From NCBI GenBank assembly GCA_036362985.1, contig JAYGXS010000007.1:22438104-22502103 (forward strand): DNA of 64,000 bases, written 5' to 3'. Below the pieces are notes generated by a model. That model was not told the origin of the DNA and ran no database searches. It saw only the letters and a program-made list of their open reading frames with translations. Made by a program: the position numbers and the translations under genes. Within the stretch, counting starts at the first letter, position 1. Each line of letters starts with the position of its first letter. The stretch is from Ligula intestinalis (Eukaryota; Platyhelminthes; Cestoda; Diphyllobothriidea; Diphyllobothriidae). Shown piece by piece: positions 43,809-55,256 of the stretch.

Positions 43809-44249
43809 TATCGCAGGAGGTTAAGTGAGTTAAACCCAGCAGCTGCGATCTTCAGACCATGGTTACTTAGTGCTGAAGAGAAGTCCGTAAAGGCCAGAGT
43901 AGTAGGAAGAGTGTATTGTGTACACAAAGAAAAGGAGGATAGATGGAGGAAGTCTGACTTGGCGAACCTAGAACCGGCAGGAGAGCCAGCCACATTCCAA
44001 GTGAGGTCTTAGCAGCAATCCGGCCAGAAGGCAGAGGGAGCGCGTCCATTGGGTAGGTGGGCCTGGAGATTTTGGGGAAGGGAGCATCTTGCGTCGGGAA
44101 CGCGTGCAAGCTTGCAATTCGTCACTTTTCTCAAACCGCATAGACACGGGAACTGTGACTGGCTGATCGAGACGGCGAAAACCGCCTCGGTGAGCCTTTG
44201 AGAAAGTGCACTTCGACGCGAGCAAGTTGGCCAGGCACCACCCACTACA
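43809..44249 (-). repeat. LTR A (441 bp), 5' LTR
   Basis: The minus strand starts TGTAGTGGGTGGTGCC and ends CTGCGATA, followed at once by TTGGTGACTGCC (primer-binding-site-like). Confidence 0.85.
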
Positions 44250-44394
44250 TGTTTTCTTGACGCTTATTCTTGAGTATTTCGTTACAGGATCTATTCAGGA
44301 GAGAAAAATGCTGAAATTATGTGCATGATGTCGCCGGTGCATATGCCAAAATATAACAGCAGCAAATGCTACTATCATATTGTCAGTAGAATGT

Positions 44395-45175
44395 TTTTTT
44401 GCAATAGTTATATGATAGCAAATACAAACTGAATACGCAATACCTTCAAATAGAAGCAGGCAAGAAATGCGGTGGTCATGGAATACATACCCGACAAATT
44501 CGGACGTTGGATGTAACATAAGTAACGACATGTGAGACAAACCAACTTATCTACCTGTAAATCTGAAAGAACCAGATATCTCGCAACTGAATAGTTCGTA
44601 ATCGAAAACTTTGGTAGATGAAACGCTCAGTCGAAAAGTGCCAAGAATACTGAACCAGGTTGGATGCTAATTTGAGAAGATGCCGGGAAAATTGGAATTT
44701 CCTAATATAATTACTTAAGGTGCCCGAGGGAATAAACAGTAATCAATTATGTGCAATTGTGGTGAATACAGCCGTCAGAAAAATGGCCTAAAGAGATAGG
44801 TACGCAATGGAATTCTCATTATTAGGGCATTGTTTACCTACAGCACACACCGTGCACTCATTGTGTGTTGCAAAATATATGACAATATCTGATGCTATTA
44901 ACAAACAGTAAGTAGTATGTATATAGCCAAGTAGTTGTATGATGGAAAATGCTAACTGTGTAGGCAATGCCTTCAAATACAAAGAGATGAGCAATGGGGC
45001 GGTCAAGGAGTAAATGTCTTGCGAATTTTGACAGAATTGTGAAACAGAAGTCACCAAATGTGCGACGACCAACTTATCTATCAATACATCTGAAGAAAAT
45101 AAATGCCTCAGAATTGAAAATCTGATAAGACAAATACTCACTAGAAGAAATGTGCCCTGCAGCACAAAACACTGC
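44395..45175. repeat. diverged tandem duplication (about 270-bp units)
   Basis: 44395-44660 and 44885-45175 share ordered blocks (AATACCTTCAAATA/AATGCCTTCAAATA, GACCAACTTATCTA/AACCAACTTATCTA, ACATCTGAA/AAATCTGAA). In one minus-strand frame both encode FEGIAY followed by hydrophobic residues, but each has a stop before it. It may be duplicated exon debris or a non-coding repeat. Confidence 0.6.
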
Positions 45176-48100
45176 GCGATTAACTTATTTGAATAAACAG
45201 TTCAGGAAAATGGTTATTTTATCACGCATAAGTGTTTGGGCGTAATTATAATAAAAACAAAGTGGGCGAACTTCAGCGGAATTCAAGGATGATTTATAAT
45301 TAGATATAATGTGCATTTCTTGGCTTACAGCAATCCCTGTAAGGGCTAACTTCATGCACAAGGGATCCAGGTGTTTCTTCACTAAAAGTCACTGCATCCT
45401 AGAAAGCGTTTATTGAAATTCGAAAGAGATTTTCCGCACTGATAAGGACAACTTTTTGTGGACCATTTCATGATAATTAGTAAGTTGGTTGCTAGACGTA
45501 ACTATTGGCTCCAATTAATCGAAGACCCCCACAGTCCCTACCTCCTCTCTACATAGGTTTAGTAAGCAAAACGGTTCGCTTATCTTTTCTGATTTCCTTC
45601 CAATGAGGTTGAACTATCAGGCACGAATACTGGTTCCTAATGCAGACTGTATGCCATCTGACTATGATGTACTCGGCGTACATTGAAATCCAGTTTCATT
45701 ATACTATTTGCAAGATATTCATAGTCTTTATTTTTAGATTTAGATAACTTAATGTAGCGACTTCACATTTCCGTCCCAGTCGTTGCAACTGATGCACATA
45801 AATGCCTATGGTTTCGTCACCAGATATTAATTAGCGGGATGGTCAAGAATAATGTTGTTGACATATTCATTCTCAGAAGGTTAATCGGTGACCCCAGATC
45901 CAAGAACGAAGTGAAAAATGGAGCCAGTCTGTTGGCAGAGTGAGAGCTACATCCAGTGGGCAAAGTAAGGAGGCAAACGGACTGTACAGCACGAAAATGC
46001 AAGCATCTAACCACGGTCTTTCTCAGTAACTTTCGTTTGTTTGTCCCAAGCCAAGCCGCCTAGCCTTTATCGCATGTTTCAGGTGTGGCCGTACGCGTAT
46101 TCAAATGTTTTCGAAGGTATCTGCATTCAAGTTAACAAGTCTCATTCGTATGTTGCTCATAGTCGAGTTTGCCCTCACTGCGACTTTGGAGTTCTGTGAT
46201 GTGACGCTTAGGTTATCTTAATAAGTACGTCAAGACCTCTTTGAACACTCACGGTTTTACGGGCTTGGTCTCCCAAGATATACTCTCGTGAGAGCGCAGT
46301 TCTTCAGCTCCTTTTTTATAACATGTACATTGCCAATAGAGGCAAATATCCGAGACTCATGAAGTAATTGAAAGAGATATTCGGTGGCTGAGACATTACT
46401 TTTATTCGCCTGACGTCACGTCATCGGTAGTGGAAAACAGTATGAAGGTAGTGCCTGTATCCTATAAATACTGCAAATTCCTGTGCATGTATTTCCGTTT
46501 CTGCCACTGTTTTCTGCAGCCAAACCGCGATGGCGGGCGAAACCTCAGTAGTCGAATTAAATTTTTGTCACAGCGATCGCATCTCTCTTCTGAACATGTT
46601 CATTACCATGCATTTTTGATGTCTTATTTTTGTGCCAGAACTGATGACTCATCCTTTCAATCGTCAAAACGCACGTACTGGTAGGCATTGATATGCATAC
46701 CATCACACCTGAAACATTCAAGATACAGTGCAACTCGACGTACGCAGTTTTGTGTGAAAATGAAGGGCCTGCTATCTCCCATCTCAATAGTCCGAGTCGT
46801 CCAGACAAAAAGGGAACCAAATCAACTTGAAATTTACTAGAAGTATTACTGTCCCAACCATGGACCTGCGAAAGGCTATTCTGCTATCAAACTGAAACTA
46901 GTCTAGTGAGTCCTGTCCCAATGACTTCACACTATGCCGTCTGCAACCAGAATGCCCCCATTAAGAATGAATATGAGTTGAGATTGTACATGCAATTCCT
47001 GCTTACAGTTGCCTCCTCCCTCCCGCATATCCTCGACTGTAAGTCATAGTGGTCGAAACTGCGAATTGTTACCTCCTACTTAGATGACGTTATCGGTGAG
47101 CCGAAGTCCTACTTGAGGTGCTTGAAACAGCTGAGGGATATGATTGTTAAGCCATCTTACGACCGGTAATACCCCTTCGGGTAATGTAACACACAGCAAT
47201 AGAGCAACACTGGAACTTGGTCTATAAACCTATGGAATGGCGAGTGCTACAAACAACTTGCCTTAGTTTGTAAATGCTTGATTATTTCTCGCATAACAGT
47301 GAGAACGCATTTACGGAAACTAATAAATAATACTGAGCAGCATTATGCACATTAATTACTGAAAAGATCTACAAGAAGTGTTAAGCGATTGTGCAGAAAA
47401 ATAAAGAAATTTCCAATCAACCCCAAGTTCCGGAGATGTAAAAATTGCTATAAATAAGAATAATAAATTTAAATATTTTACTAAGTTAAAAACGGAATGT
47501 AACCAATTTCTTTATATAGAAAAAGCTTTTATTTAGTCAAAATATTCTGTACATATTACCATTAGTTGATATCTATTTATTGAATATCGTCGAATAAAGA
47601 CTGTCATTATTTTCTTCGTTTTCGGTGTGTTCATTGATACATTGCGTTTACACCAAAACCTTTAAAATACGATAGATATAAAGAGCATTTACCCAAAGAA
47701 AGTGTTTTTGGATATAAGTTCGTATAATGATGATCATGCTGCTCATATGTAGAAATGCCTTTAAAGAGTAAACCACATTCTCGAGGATAAATCATGTCCG
47801 CAACGGAATTCTGGGATTGTTATTCCTAATATTAGTAAAGAAACTTTCCACAAAAGGTAACCTCTAAAAATGGCTTTGATGAGATATTTGGCTGGCGAAT
47901 GTCTGTGTATATTCACTTTTTCCAAGGTAATGTCACAGTGAAATTGGAGACTTCCGACTATTTCTTTTCTTTCTTAAACGGTTCAGTTGGACTGGAGATG
48001 AAAGGGCTTACTTTTCACTATATAATGGATTCCTTATCGGGTAAGCGGATTAATAATAAAATCGGTTGTAAGCATGCGAATGCAAAAAAACTGGCCATAA

Positions 48101-49109
48101 ATATAGCCATTTCTTGTAATACTTACTATTCTTCTGCCTGATCCGTTTTTTAATAACATATAAGTAGAACGTTTAGTTTGCAAAAAGTATATTTCTAACT
48201 GATTTACATTTAAGAAGGCCTCCTTTACATCAATTCACGGTAAAATCTATGACAAAGTTTGCTTATGCGCAAGGACAGCTGCGCGGTGGAACAAAATGCC
48301 CGACAAAACATTTTGTAACTGCTTTTGGTGCAAAAAACTTCGCAGAATAGTTAAGCATAATTTTTAAAACTTATATTCTTGCTTGTTTCTGAAAATAAAT
48401 GCGATTTCTTAAATCGGGTTTTACTTCCATTTGCTCAGTTTCGCACAAACTTTTCCAGTTCTGGAAGGGATTATTATTCCACTTTTTTACTTATTCTGGA
48501 ATTCTTCCACAGCACAATGCATATTAGTAAAAAGCTTGGTTCTGTCATACCTTATAGCATAGAAAATTTGTTCGATAAAACCTTACTTATGTTTTAGCCA
48601 AAATTGGCGCCTATTTCGCTCCATAAATTAAACTAAGATGGAAGTTGTCCAAACCAAAGTCCTTCTTATAATTTAATCCCCTCACTTGATCAAAATAACC
48701 TGTCCAGATATACACTAAACTACCAAGTTAAATTTTGGCATGAAGGTTGTTTGCAGGACATGCCATACTGTACTAAAGCAACTGGCACCACTGTGTCACA
48801 CTGTCTGAGGTCTAACTGGAATCAACACTGATCAGTGCCCATTGGGCCATCAGCTCAGGCTTCTGTGTACAGTAAAATCCTCCTGTCACAGGCACCCTCT
48901 GTTTATTTTACTAAAACTTGATGAGGATGAGGATGATGATGGTGATTGTGACTGTAGTGCTTGGAGCAACACCCTTTATCCCTAGCCACTGTGCGCCTGC
49001 TGTGGGCTCGAGCGTGAGCTTCAAGTCACCATGGAACGAGTCAGTCATGTAATTGATCGACGAGCGCTGATCCACCCTTGTAGGTATTGCCGATTGAAAT
49101 TGGCAGGAC
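45176..49109. other. long AT-rich, gene-free stretch
   Basis: I see no supported gene, transposon domain or repeat copy across almost 4 kb. Short ORFs (for example 45817-46014 minus, 46430-46684 plus, 47899-48141 plus) have no recognisable motif. A (GATGA)-like low-complexity patch lies at about 48920-48950. Confidence 0.4.
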
Positions 49110-49265
49110 TGCAAGTCCGTGGCGCAGTGGTAAGCGCGTCGAACCTCTAGTCGATAAATCCGCGAGTTCAAGCCTCGGGTGCTGCAACTCCCTGATTTTG
49201 GATATAGCTGGCTGAGGATGGTTGATATGCCTGAAATGTCCTTTCCAGTCCCTCGTGTCTTAATC
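49110..49265 (+). repeat. tRNA-derived SINE
   Basis: Head CCGTGGCGCAGTGGTAAGCG, B-box-like CGAGTTCAAGCCTC, body GATATAGCTGGCTGAGGATG, then the TTTCCAGTCCCTCGTGTCTT end. Confidence 0.8.
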
Positions 49266-49287
49266 CCGATTGGAAGCAACCGTACAA

Positions 49288-49408
49288 CGGGCTCGTGGTG
49301 CAATGGTTTAGAAAGTCAAACTCCCAGCAAAGAATTCATGGGTTCGAGTCTGGGATGCCGCATCACCTAGGGTAGGCTATGGTTGGCTGAAGACGGTTAA
49401 TAAAGGCG
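49288..49408 (+). repeat. tRNA-derived SINE, 5' part
   Basis: Head GGGCTCGTGGTGCAATGGTT, B box GGGTTCGAGTCTGGG, body GGTTGGCTGAAGACGG. It ends against an inverted copy. Confidence 0.8.
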
Positions 49409-49500
49409 GATGATGCGGCACCCGAGACTCGGACCCAAAGCATGTTGGCTAGACGTCCAGCATTCTCAAACAGTGCACCATGAGCTCGATTTCTTGTCGG
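49408..49500 (-). repeat. tRNA-derived SINE, inverted and abutting the previous one
   Basis: The minus strand reads GAGCTCATGGTGCACTGTTT, then GGGTCCGAGTCTCGGG. Together with 49288-49408 it forms a tail-to-tail inverted pair. Confidence 0.75.
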
Positions 49501-49514
49501 TTTCTTGTCAGGAT

Positions 49515-49645
49515 CTGTCGGTAGGCTTAGGCCAGCGGTCAGAAAATTGGACTTCTAGCCAGGAGGTTGCCGATTCGAGTCCCAGATATCCTAATACCTG
49601 GGGTTGTGTATGACCGGTTGATGACGGCTGGTAAGCCGTGCATTA
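49515..49645 (+). repeat. tRNA-derived SINE
   Basis: AGGCTTAGGCCAGCGGTCAG head variant, B box CGATTCGAGTCCC, body GTGTATGACCGGTTGATGAC. Shares the GTCGGTAGGCTTAGG head with the minus copy at 50.97 kb. Confidence 0.75.
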
Positions 49646-50959
49646 TGGCTCAGAATTTGTGTAACTTGCCGATATTTGCGAAAGATTGACACTTGCTAAT
49701 AATGTTATCATACTTATTATCCTGTAGCCTATTCTCAAGTCATTTCAGTCACGATAGGCTGTCGGATTTTAAACGAGCTTCTTTCTGACGGCGTATAAAA
49801 CGTACCTACTAAAAAGGGCTACTTAAGTAGTATGCATTTTTATCTTTGCTCTGGACTGCTTTTATAAATCCAAATACATGTTTTTAACAACTTGCAAGAA
49901 AAAAGTTTTTGATGTACTCATTTGGTAGCTTATTACTTTTTTTAATTTCATACATAACGAAAGGGCATCTTTCGGTTTTAGAAACAGTTGAAATCATGAG
50001 ATTTTTACGATTGTGAGTTTCTCCCACATAATACATCCTATTCATCAAATTATTTATGCTGTCTATAATGTGTACAGAATGATGCACATCTGCTGCAACA
50101 TTTCACGAGAAGGCAAGTCAAGTTGATCAAGGTAAATATAGGAAATATATTTTGATAAATAATAGTACTTAAAAACTGTCATAAGTATATATTTATAGCC
50201 CTTAAATAACTCTTCAATGTTTGGTTTCGGAGACCTCAGTTGCTGTGGTGGTACTTAAGGTGGTGATGGTCAACCTTTGGCTTAATAGTGTCCACGGATG
50301 TGGACATCGTCAGGTCCACATGAAGGGCGATCCATGTCTGAATTACCCTCTTAGAGAAAAAGAAGTTTCTTGGTCAAGTCTTGCCCCAGTCACACGTAAT
50401 CATAAAGGTTTTCCTCATAGCCTTGTGGTGGTGGCCTGCTCAAAAAAGTTATCTGATAATGTGACTTCTTTCTCAAACCGAAAGCAAGAACGTACTTTTC
50501 CTTAAACAGGATGTACACAGCGCACAGTGTGTAAACCTTGAATTCAGGAGTAGCAGTCAGAAGTTTTCAAAATTATTCGGCAATTTATAAACTCTTTTTA
50601 AAAGTGAAAGGAGCCCTTTTGTAGGTATGAAAATTTACGAAGGCGTAATCTGCTACCAACAGAGTACAAGGGGGTCTTTTTCATGCATGTTTTCCACAAA
50701 ATATATTTGAATTTATTATCAGAGGGAAAAACATACACTACTTGAGTAGCTATTTTTTACTGAACGTACTTTCGGTTAGCGGGCAAAAAGAACCTCGTTA
50801 GAAGGGCCGGTATCATATTGTGAATGAAAAGGCTTGAGAATAAGCTACACGATAGTCGGTATTATAATCCTCCTTATTTCTAATCATCGAGTTAGTATCA
50901 ATCTTTCGCAAATGTCTGCATGTTGTACGAATTCTGAGCTGTACTCTATGGCAACTGCA
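49646..50959. other. no recognisable feature
   Basis: AT-rich; the ORFs at 49884-50087 (minus) and 50221-50505 (plus) lack motifs. Confidence 0.35.
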
Positions 50960-51060
50960 TGGACAACGCCAGGTATTACGGCATCTGGGTCTCGAATTCG
51001 CGACCTGTTGGCTATAATTCCAAAGTCCTGACCACTGGCCCAAGCTTACCGACAGATCCT
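50960..51060 (-). repeat. tRNA-derived SINE, head variant
   Basis: The minus strand has GGTAAGCTTGGGCCAGTGGT and CGCGAATTCGAGACCC, close to the variant at 49515-49645. Confidence 0.75.
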
Positions 51061-51083
51061 GATTGAAACCCACAAGACAAGGA

Positions 51084-51235
51084 GCTCGTGGCGCACTGGT
51101 ATGACTGACTGATGATGGCCAATAAGCCAACTCAAACCCAGGTGTTGGGGCACCCGAGACTCGAATCCGTGACTCGTTGGCTAGGAGTCCGACCTTTTAA
51201 ACCAGTGCGCCACGAGCTCCGTGTCTTGTCGGTAC
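51084..51235. repeat. inverted pair of SINE heads
   Basis: Plus strand at 51084-51130: GAGCTCGTGGCGCACTGGTA then GACTGATGATGGCCAATAAG, with the B-box part missing. Minus strand at 51140-51222: GAGCTCGTGGCGCACTGGTT and CGGATTCGAGTCTCGGG. The two copies face each other. Confidence 0.75.
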
Positions 51236-52044
51236 CAATTGGGATCCATCTGTGCTGTTCGACCGTTCCGGTCTCCCTTGTCAGTATGACTTAGACCCCT
51301 GCACTACCCCGTAGGCGGACATTGAACTGGCAGGCAATATCACGCACCCCCGATACTACGCATTTACGCTTGAGTGCGGTCGGTCGGTCAACTGAGCTCT
51401 AAAATCAATCGCTCGCTCGCTCACGCGGCGTAAATCGAATTGGCTGCAGTGCGGGGCCAATGCACTCGTAGAGTGCAGGACATGTTTCAGATAACTATTG
51501 GCTGGTAGCCAAAAGTTGCTTTTCTTCGATAACGTGCTCATTCTGAAAGTGCGCTCTCTGTGGTCATAACTTCACGCGGTGGGTGGATACCTTCCAAGTT
51601 CTTATTCTCTTAATTTTAATGCATAGAAGTTTTGTTTTTTGCTTTCTAAGAATTACAATGTGTGGAAGAGTAGGGGCTTAAAGGTTAATCTCGAGGAACG
51701 GTCTGTTAAAGGACGCTCCTCGTCGGACATAAATGCAGTTTACGGCCTTAGTTAATCTGTACACCAGATCCTTTGGCATTATTTTTTTCGTAGATGCTAC
51801 TCTCATTTGTGGTGTATCATCGAGAAGCCTAGAATGTATTTTCATACATGGTGACAAGTTGGTTTTACAACTAGCAACATGAAAGTATTTGGTAGTCAGC
51901 GCAGAGGGAGATGCAGAGAAAAATATATTTTATTTTGAAGGTAAATAACCAAAATTTTCATCAAAATGGCTCCAGTTACTGACAAAAAAGGTTAACTGTC
52001 CTAGAAAAACCAAAATTTAAAGACTTATATGATATCCACATCCG
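51236..52044. other. no recognisable feature
   Basis: Unassigned. Confidence 0.35.
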
Positions 52045-52560
52045 TTATGGAGAAAGGTCTAGTTTTAACTTCTGATTCTCCGTTTCACCACAAGTCAACT
52101 GCCATGCTAGGAATGGGAGTACACAGAGCAGAGATGCTGATTTACGGCAAGACATATGGCGGAAACTTCGGCGCATAGTATGCGAAGAATTGTCAGCCAT
52201 TAGTTCAGAGTGGAGAGGGTGAGCGAGTCCTCCAAAGATGCGTTCAGCAAGTTGTTTGACCGTTTTAAAATGTTGCTGTATTATAATATGAATTAAAACA
52301 TAGGAAACACCGGCAGCTGAAGAAAGCATTTGGAGGATACGTTTAAGTAAGGCTGGAAAAATAACTGCAGGGCAGTAAAGAATGGGGGAGTAAATGCAGA
52401 CATCTATTAATCCTCAGAGTGGGATTTACGGTATGTGAAATGAACGTATGTAAAGGGCGCACAAGATATAAAAGCTTACGAATTTTGATTGAGATGCCTT
52501 AAATATGAAGGGTAAAGGAGAGGTTAGATGCCAGAGGTGTCAGAAAGAGGATACCTAATT
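52045..52560 (-). pseudogene. LINE fossil, far C-terminal part
   Basis: The open frame 52329-52045 reads LSSAAGVSYVLIHIIIQQHF, then AERIFGGLAHPLHSEL, RRSFRHMSCRKSAS and VLPFLA. This resembles the tail of some Jockey/CR1-type polyproteins, where an 'RHF..C..A..IL.D..HPLH..L......R.SFR.....T' pattern precedes the end. Upstream frames to about 52560 are full of stops. Confidence 0.6.
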
Positions 52561-53159
52561 GGGCAGGATGTATATGGATTCAGGACTGGGAGAGGATCGC
52601 AGTAGGAACGAGTTGCTATTTCTCATGAAATTTTCGCACTTATAAATAGGGAAGCTTCTCAACACCAAATGTAAGACTTCTGTCATTTGAGCACACATAA
52701 TTCCTAAAATACACTCCCGAAATATTAGAACAGTCAAATTTGACGAAATTATCGTTTTTTAGATCAAAAACACGCATAACTTATTCTAATATTCATAGAT
52801 GTATTAACAATGAAAACGAGGTTTGACAGTTTAGAAAATCAATTCTGATGTCGCATTAAGGTGTGGACCTTCGTGAACAACAGGCCAAGATAATTGGCTA
52901 CATTCCACTAGGGGGTCATGTAGACATTCGACAGTTTCAGGGGCTCATTTATATGAGTCCTATTTATATGTTGTGTTATATGTTGTGTATTTATATATTG
53001 TGTTAAAAATGTCTGAGTGGGCGTCTATTAAAGTGCAAAATGCTACTCAAGCAGACTTTTGTGATTGAAATTCTGCCTCTGCGCCAACAGTACACAACAC
53101 CTTAGACTTACAGATTTGTAAATATCTTTCAGTACTTTGACGAAATTTAACTTTGTTGA
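52561..53159. other. no recognisable feature
   Basis: Contains short near-repeats of TATATGTTGTGT (about 52968-53003). Nothing else was recognised. Confidence 0.35.
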
Positions 53160-53350
53160 GTAAATTTTCGATCCTGGATCCCCAGATCATTGTCAGGCTT
53201 GAGAAGATATTCAGGGAACAAATAAAATTTCAAGAGGAGTGCCGGTATAGTAATAAAGATATCCGGCGTGAGCGCTACTTGGCAAATACAGTTTGCGTCA
53301 GTCCATGGTGAACAAATTAGTTGTCATAATGGCGTAATTGTTAATGAGCA
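53160..53350 (-). repeat. Penelope-like terminal repeat, third copy of the 5.7/6.2-kb family
   Basis: The minus strand has CTCAAGCCTGACAATGATCT, a GGATCCAGGATCGAAAA stem and GAAA segment, ACTCAACAAA, and further upstream TGACGCAAACTG. No PLE coding part is adjacent, so it is a solo end. Confidence 0.65.
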
Positions 53351-53724
53351 ACTGTAATTTAGATCCGTCCTTCCTTCAAATTACACTTTTTTGGATGCCT
53401 ATCGTCCAATTTTTCAGTATTTACAAGTTTGTTTTCAATCTTCGTTATCTATGTACAGATAAACAGTAAACAAATACCGGAATGCATAATATTACTAAAG
53501 GTGTGTTTTGCGCGAAGCCGCTTAAACAATAAATTAGTTTTTAAGGCATCTTTAAAGAAACTGAGCCTCTAGGCAAAATGAGGTGCTGAGTTTTACCCTG
53601 GATTAAAAGGCCTTTTACGTGTAAGTGTGTGGCTACCTGACGAAAGAAAATAAGCCAGAAACCGCTATTGCCGTCGAGCAGTGGTTTATCTTCATTATCG
53701 ATAAACCACGACTATGCGAGCGAT
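53351..53724. other. no recognisable feature
   Basis: Unassigned. Confidence 0.35.
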
Positions 53725-54000
53725 CTCGAGGGTGCAAAGAAACCTCCAGATACATCTTTTTGTCGTGATTTTTCCGGAGCAGCAAAAGACTATGAATGCA
53801 TACAAACGTTCGCGTTCCAGGTATTTGCATGGATAAGGTAGAAGGATTGTGGAGCATCGGATAAATGTGCTTAACATCCTGAGCTTTCGAACTCTTACAG
53901 GAACAAAAGAGGTGCTGCACACCCACTATAATTCGCCCCTTTTTATTGCTGTTTTACTGGCTCTGAAGATGGACACCTGCAGGATTTCGAAAGCTCAGGA
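53725..54000. repeat. inverted pair of Penelope-like ends
   Basis: Minus-strand arm at 53725-53930 (contains GTAAGAGTTCGAAAGCTCAGG at 53878-53898) and plus-strand arm at 53930-54000 (CTGAAGATGG, then TTTCGAAAGCTCAGGA) belong to the hammerhead-like end family of 2.6/3.1 kb. The minus core box is lost. The plus core CTGAAGA is kept but its stem II has mismatches. Confidence 0.6.
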
Positions 54001-54764
54001 TAATATGTGAAACATCTTTTCCCAGGAAGAAATTTGAAGCAAGCAAATATGGCAGAATTTATTCGATCAAATAAATTTCGTGACGGCTCGTCAGCTGCGG
54101 CCCGTCTTTGCATGAATGAATAACAAGTGGGTCATAGCACAATTTGAATATCAACAAAATCGATAAAATCAAGGTCAAATTTACGCGTAAGTGAACATTC
54201 ATATTGTCAACTTAACTCGGGAAAGGGCGAAAATTTGGGGGGGGAGGGGAAACACCTCGTTGCCGAGAAAAATAAATTTCCACCACAAAAGCCCAGAATG
54301 AATAGCTCTCAGTATGATTAAAATACTTTCCACAACAATTAACCTCATAAAAAGCATTTTTATTATATATTTTAATGTCCAATATCTGTGCACGATACCC
54401 TTTTTTGAACATAAAGTCAACATCAAAATTGGATATTTTGACCAATTTTTCGACATCTTAACACTTTGCTGAAAACAACTCTGATTGAAATGTAAGTATT
54501 TTGATATCTATTGATTTTCGTCTATCTTTTGACAACATTGGGATAAGTTAAGTTAACAATGTTAATTAGAAAGCATATGTTATTCCATGACCTTCATGTA
54601 GGGTCAAATAGGCGAAGTAATATTGGTGTACAAAAATACATTTTGGTCCATTGTAAGTTTATGACTTATCTTTAATGCACCAAACGTAGCAGATTTGGAG
54701 GGAAATCGACCTCTTATCAACTATAGTGCTGTATCTCGTACGTAAACTTAATTCATTTTTATGG
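54001..54764. other. no recognisable feature
   Basis: AT-rich; a G run at 54238-54250. Confidence 0.35.
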
Positions 54765-55085
54765 CCGTAAAAAAAATTTTCCGTTTTGTAAATGGATGCA
54801 TTTAAAATGTTCCTGCTGTTCATGAATGTTCTTTTATAGTGGAATATGCGCAAACAAGAAGCCTTTTTTTCCGCGGCACTTAATAATGTAGAAAACTCCT
54901 TGGATATCAACAAACGCCGAAGACGTCCATTTTCGCCTATATTGTCTCCGAGTTGACTGATCTGAGTGGAATTTAAATCTTATTAAGCAGCATTTTGTGC
55001 CTCAAGTCAACCTACATCACTAAATAAGGTTCCCCAAATGTGTGTTAAATTCCCCAAATCCCAATTTTTTATCTATTGAAGGTGT
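54765..55085 (+). repeat. dispersed repeat (copy of 39975-40265)
   Basis: See 39975-40265. It lies next to the 3' side of a minus-strand PLE and could be part of a PLE end or an older neighbour. Confidence 0.7.
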
Positions 55086-55187
55086 GACCAAAGGAAACAG
55101 TAATGGAGGGTCCATTCAACGATGCTTCTGAAAACATCTACCCAAGAGTTTTTCTACTTTTTTTCTGCTCCTGTTTACTTATTATGT

Positions 55188-55226
55188 CTCTGATGATGAA
55201 TTCGCAACGAATGTCCAAACGTCAGG
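55188..55226 (+). ncRNA. hammerhead-like motif at a Penelope-like end
   Basis: CTGATGATGAATTCG, then ACGAATGTCC, AAACGTCAGG: the first core box is intact and the CGTC cleavage-side segment is present, but the GAAA box reads CAAA. It is antisense to the PLE coding frames that begin 30 bp away. Confidence 0.5.
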
Positions 55227-55256
55227 TGAATGAGCGTATTGGGACAAAATGTAGGC

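Larger units (their letters stand above)
41783..44249 (-). mobile_element. tandem TRIM-like LTR element (LTR-int-LTR-int-LTR)
   Basis: In minus orientation: LTR A (44249-43809), internal 1 (43808-43177), LTR B (43176-42730), internal 2 (42729-42224), LTR A' (42223-41783). After LTR A and LTR B comes TTGGTGAC, a primer-binding-site-like start. Before LTR B lies CCGGGGGGTAC and before LTR A' lies CAGGGGGAGTATT, both polypurine-tract-like. The two internal parts are homologous (ACGGCATACGGATTTGC versus ACGGCATACCGATTTGC) and have no gag or pol. Unit size (about 1.5 kb with two LTRs) and lack of coding fit terminal-repeat retrotransposons in miniature. LTR-LTR recombination would produce the shared middle LTR. 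Possible target duplication: CGTTT/TGTTT. Confidence 0.85.

Noticed and set aside
44788..45165. 125-codon hydrophobic minus frame, possible membrane protein
   Set aside because: It overlaps one unit of a diverged tandem repeat, and the sister unit is broken by stops in the same frame.
49110..49180. possible functional tRNA gene
   Set aside because: Only A- and B-box-like parts are present, and the same head recurs many times with a common non-tRNA body, so it is a SINE.
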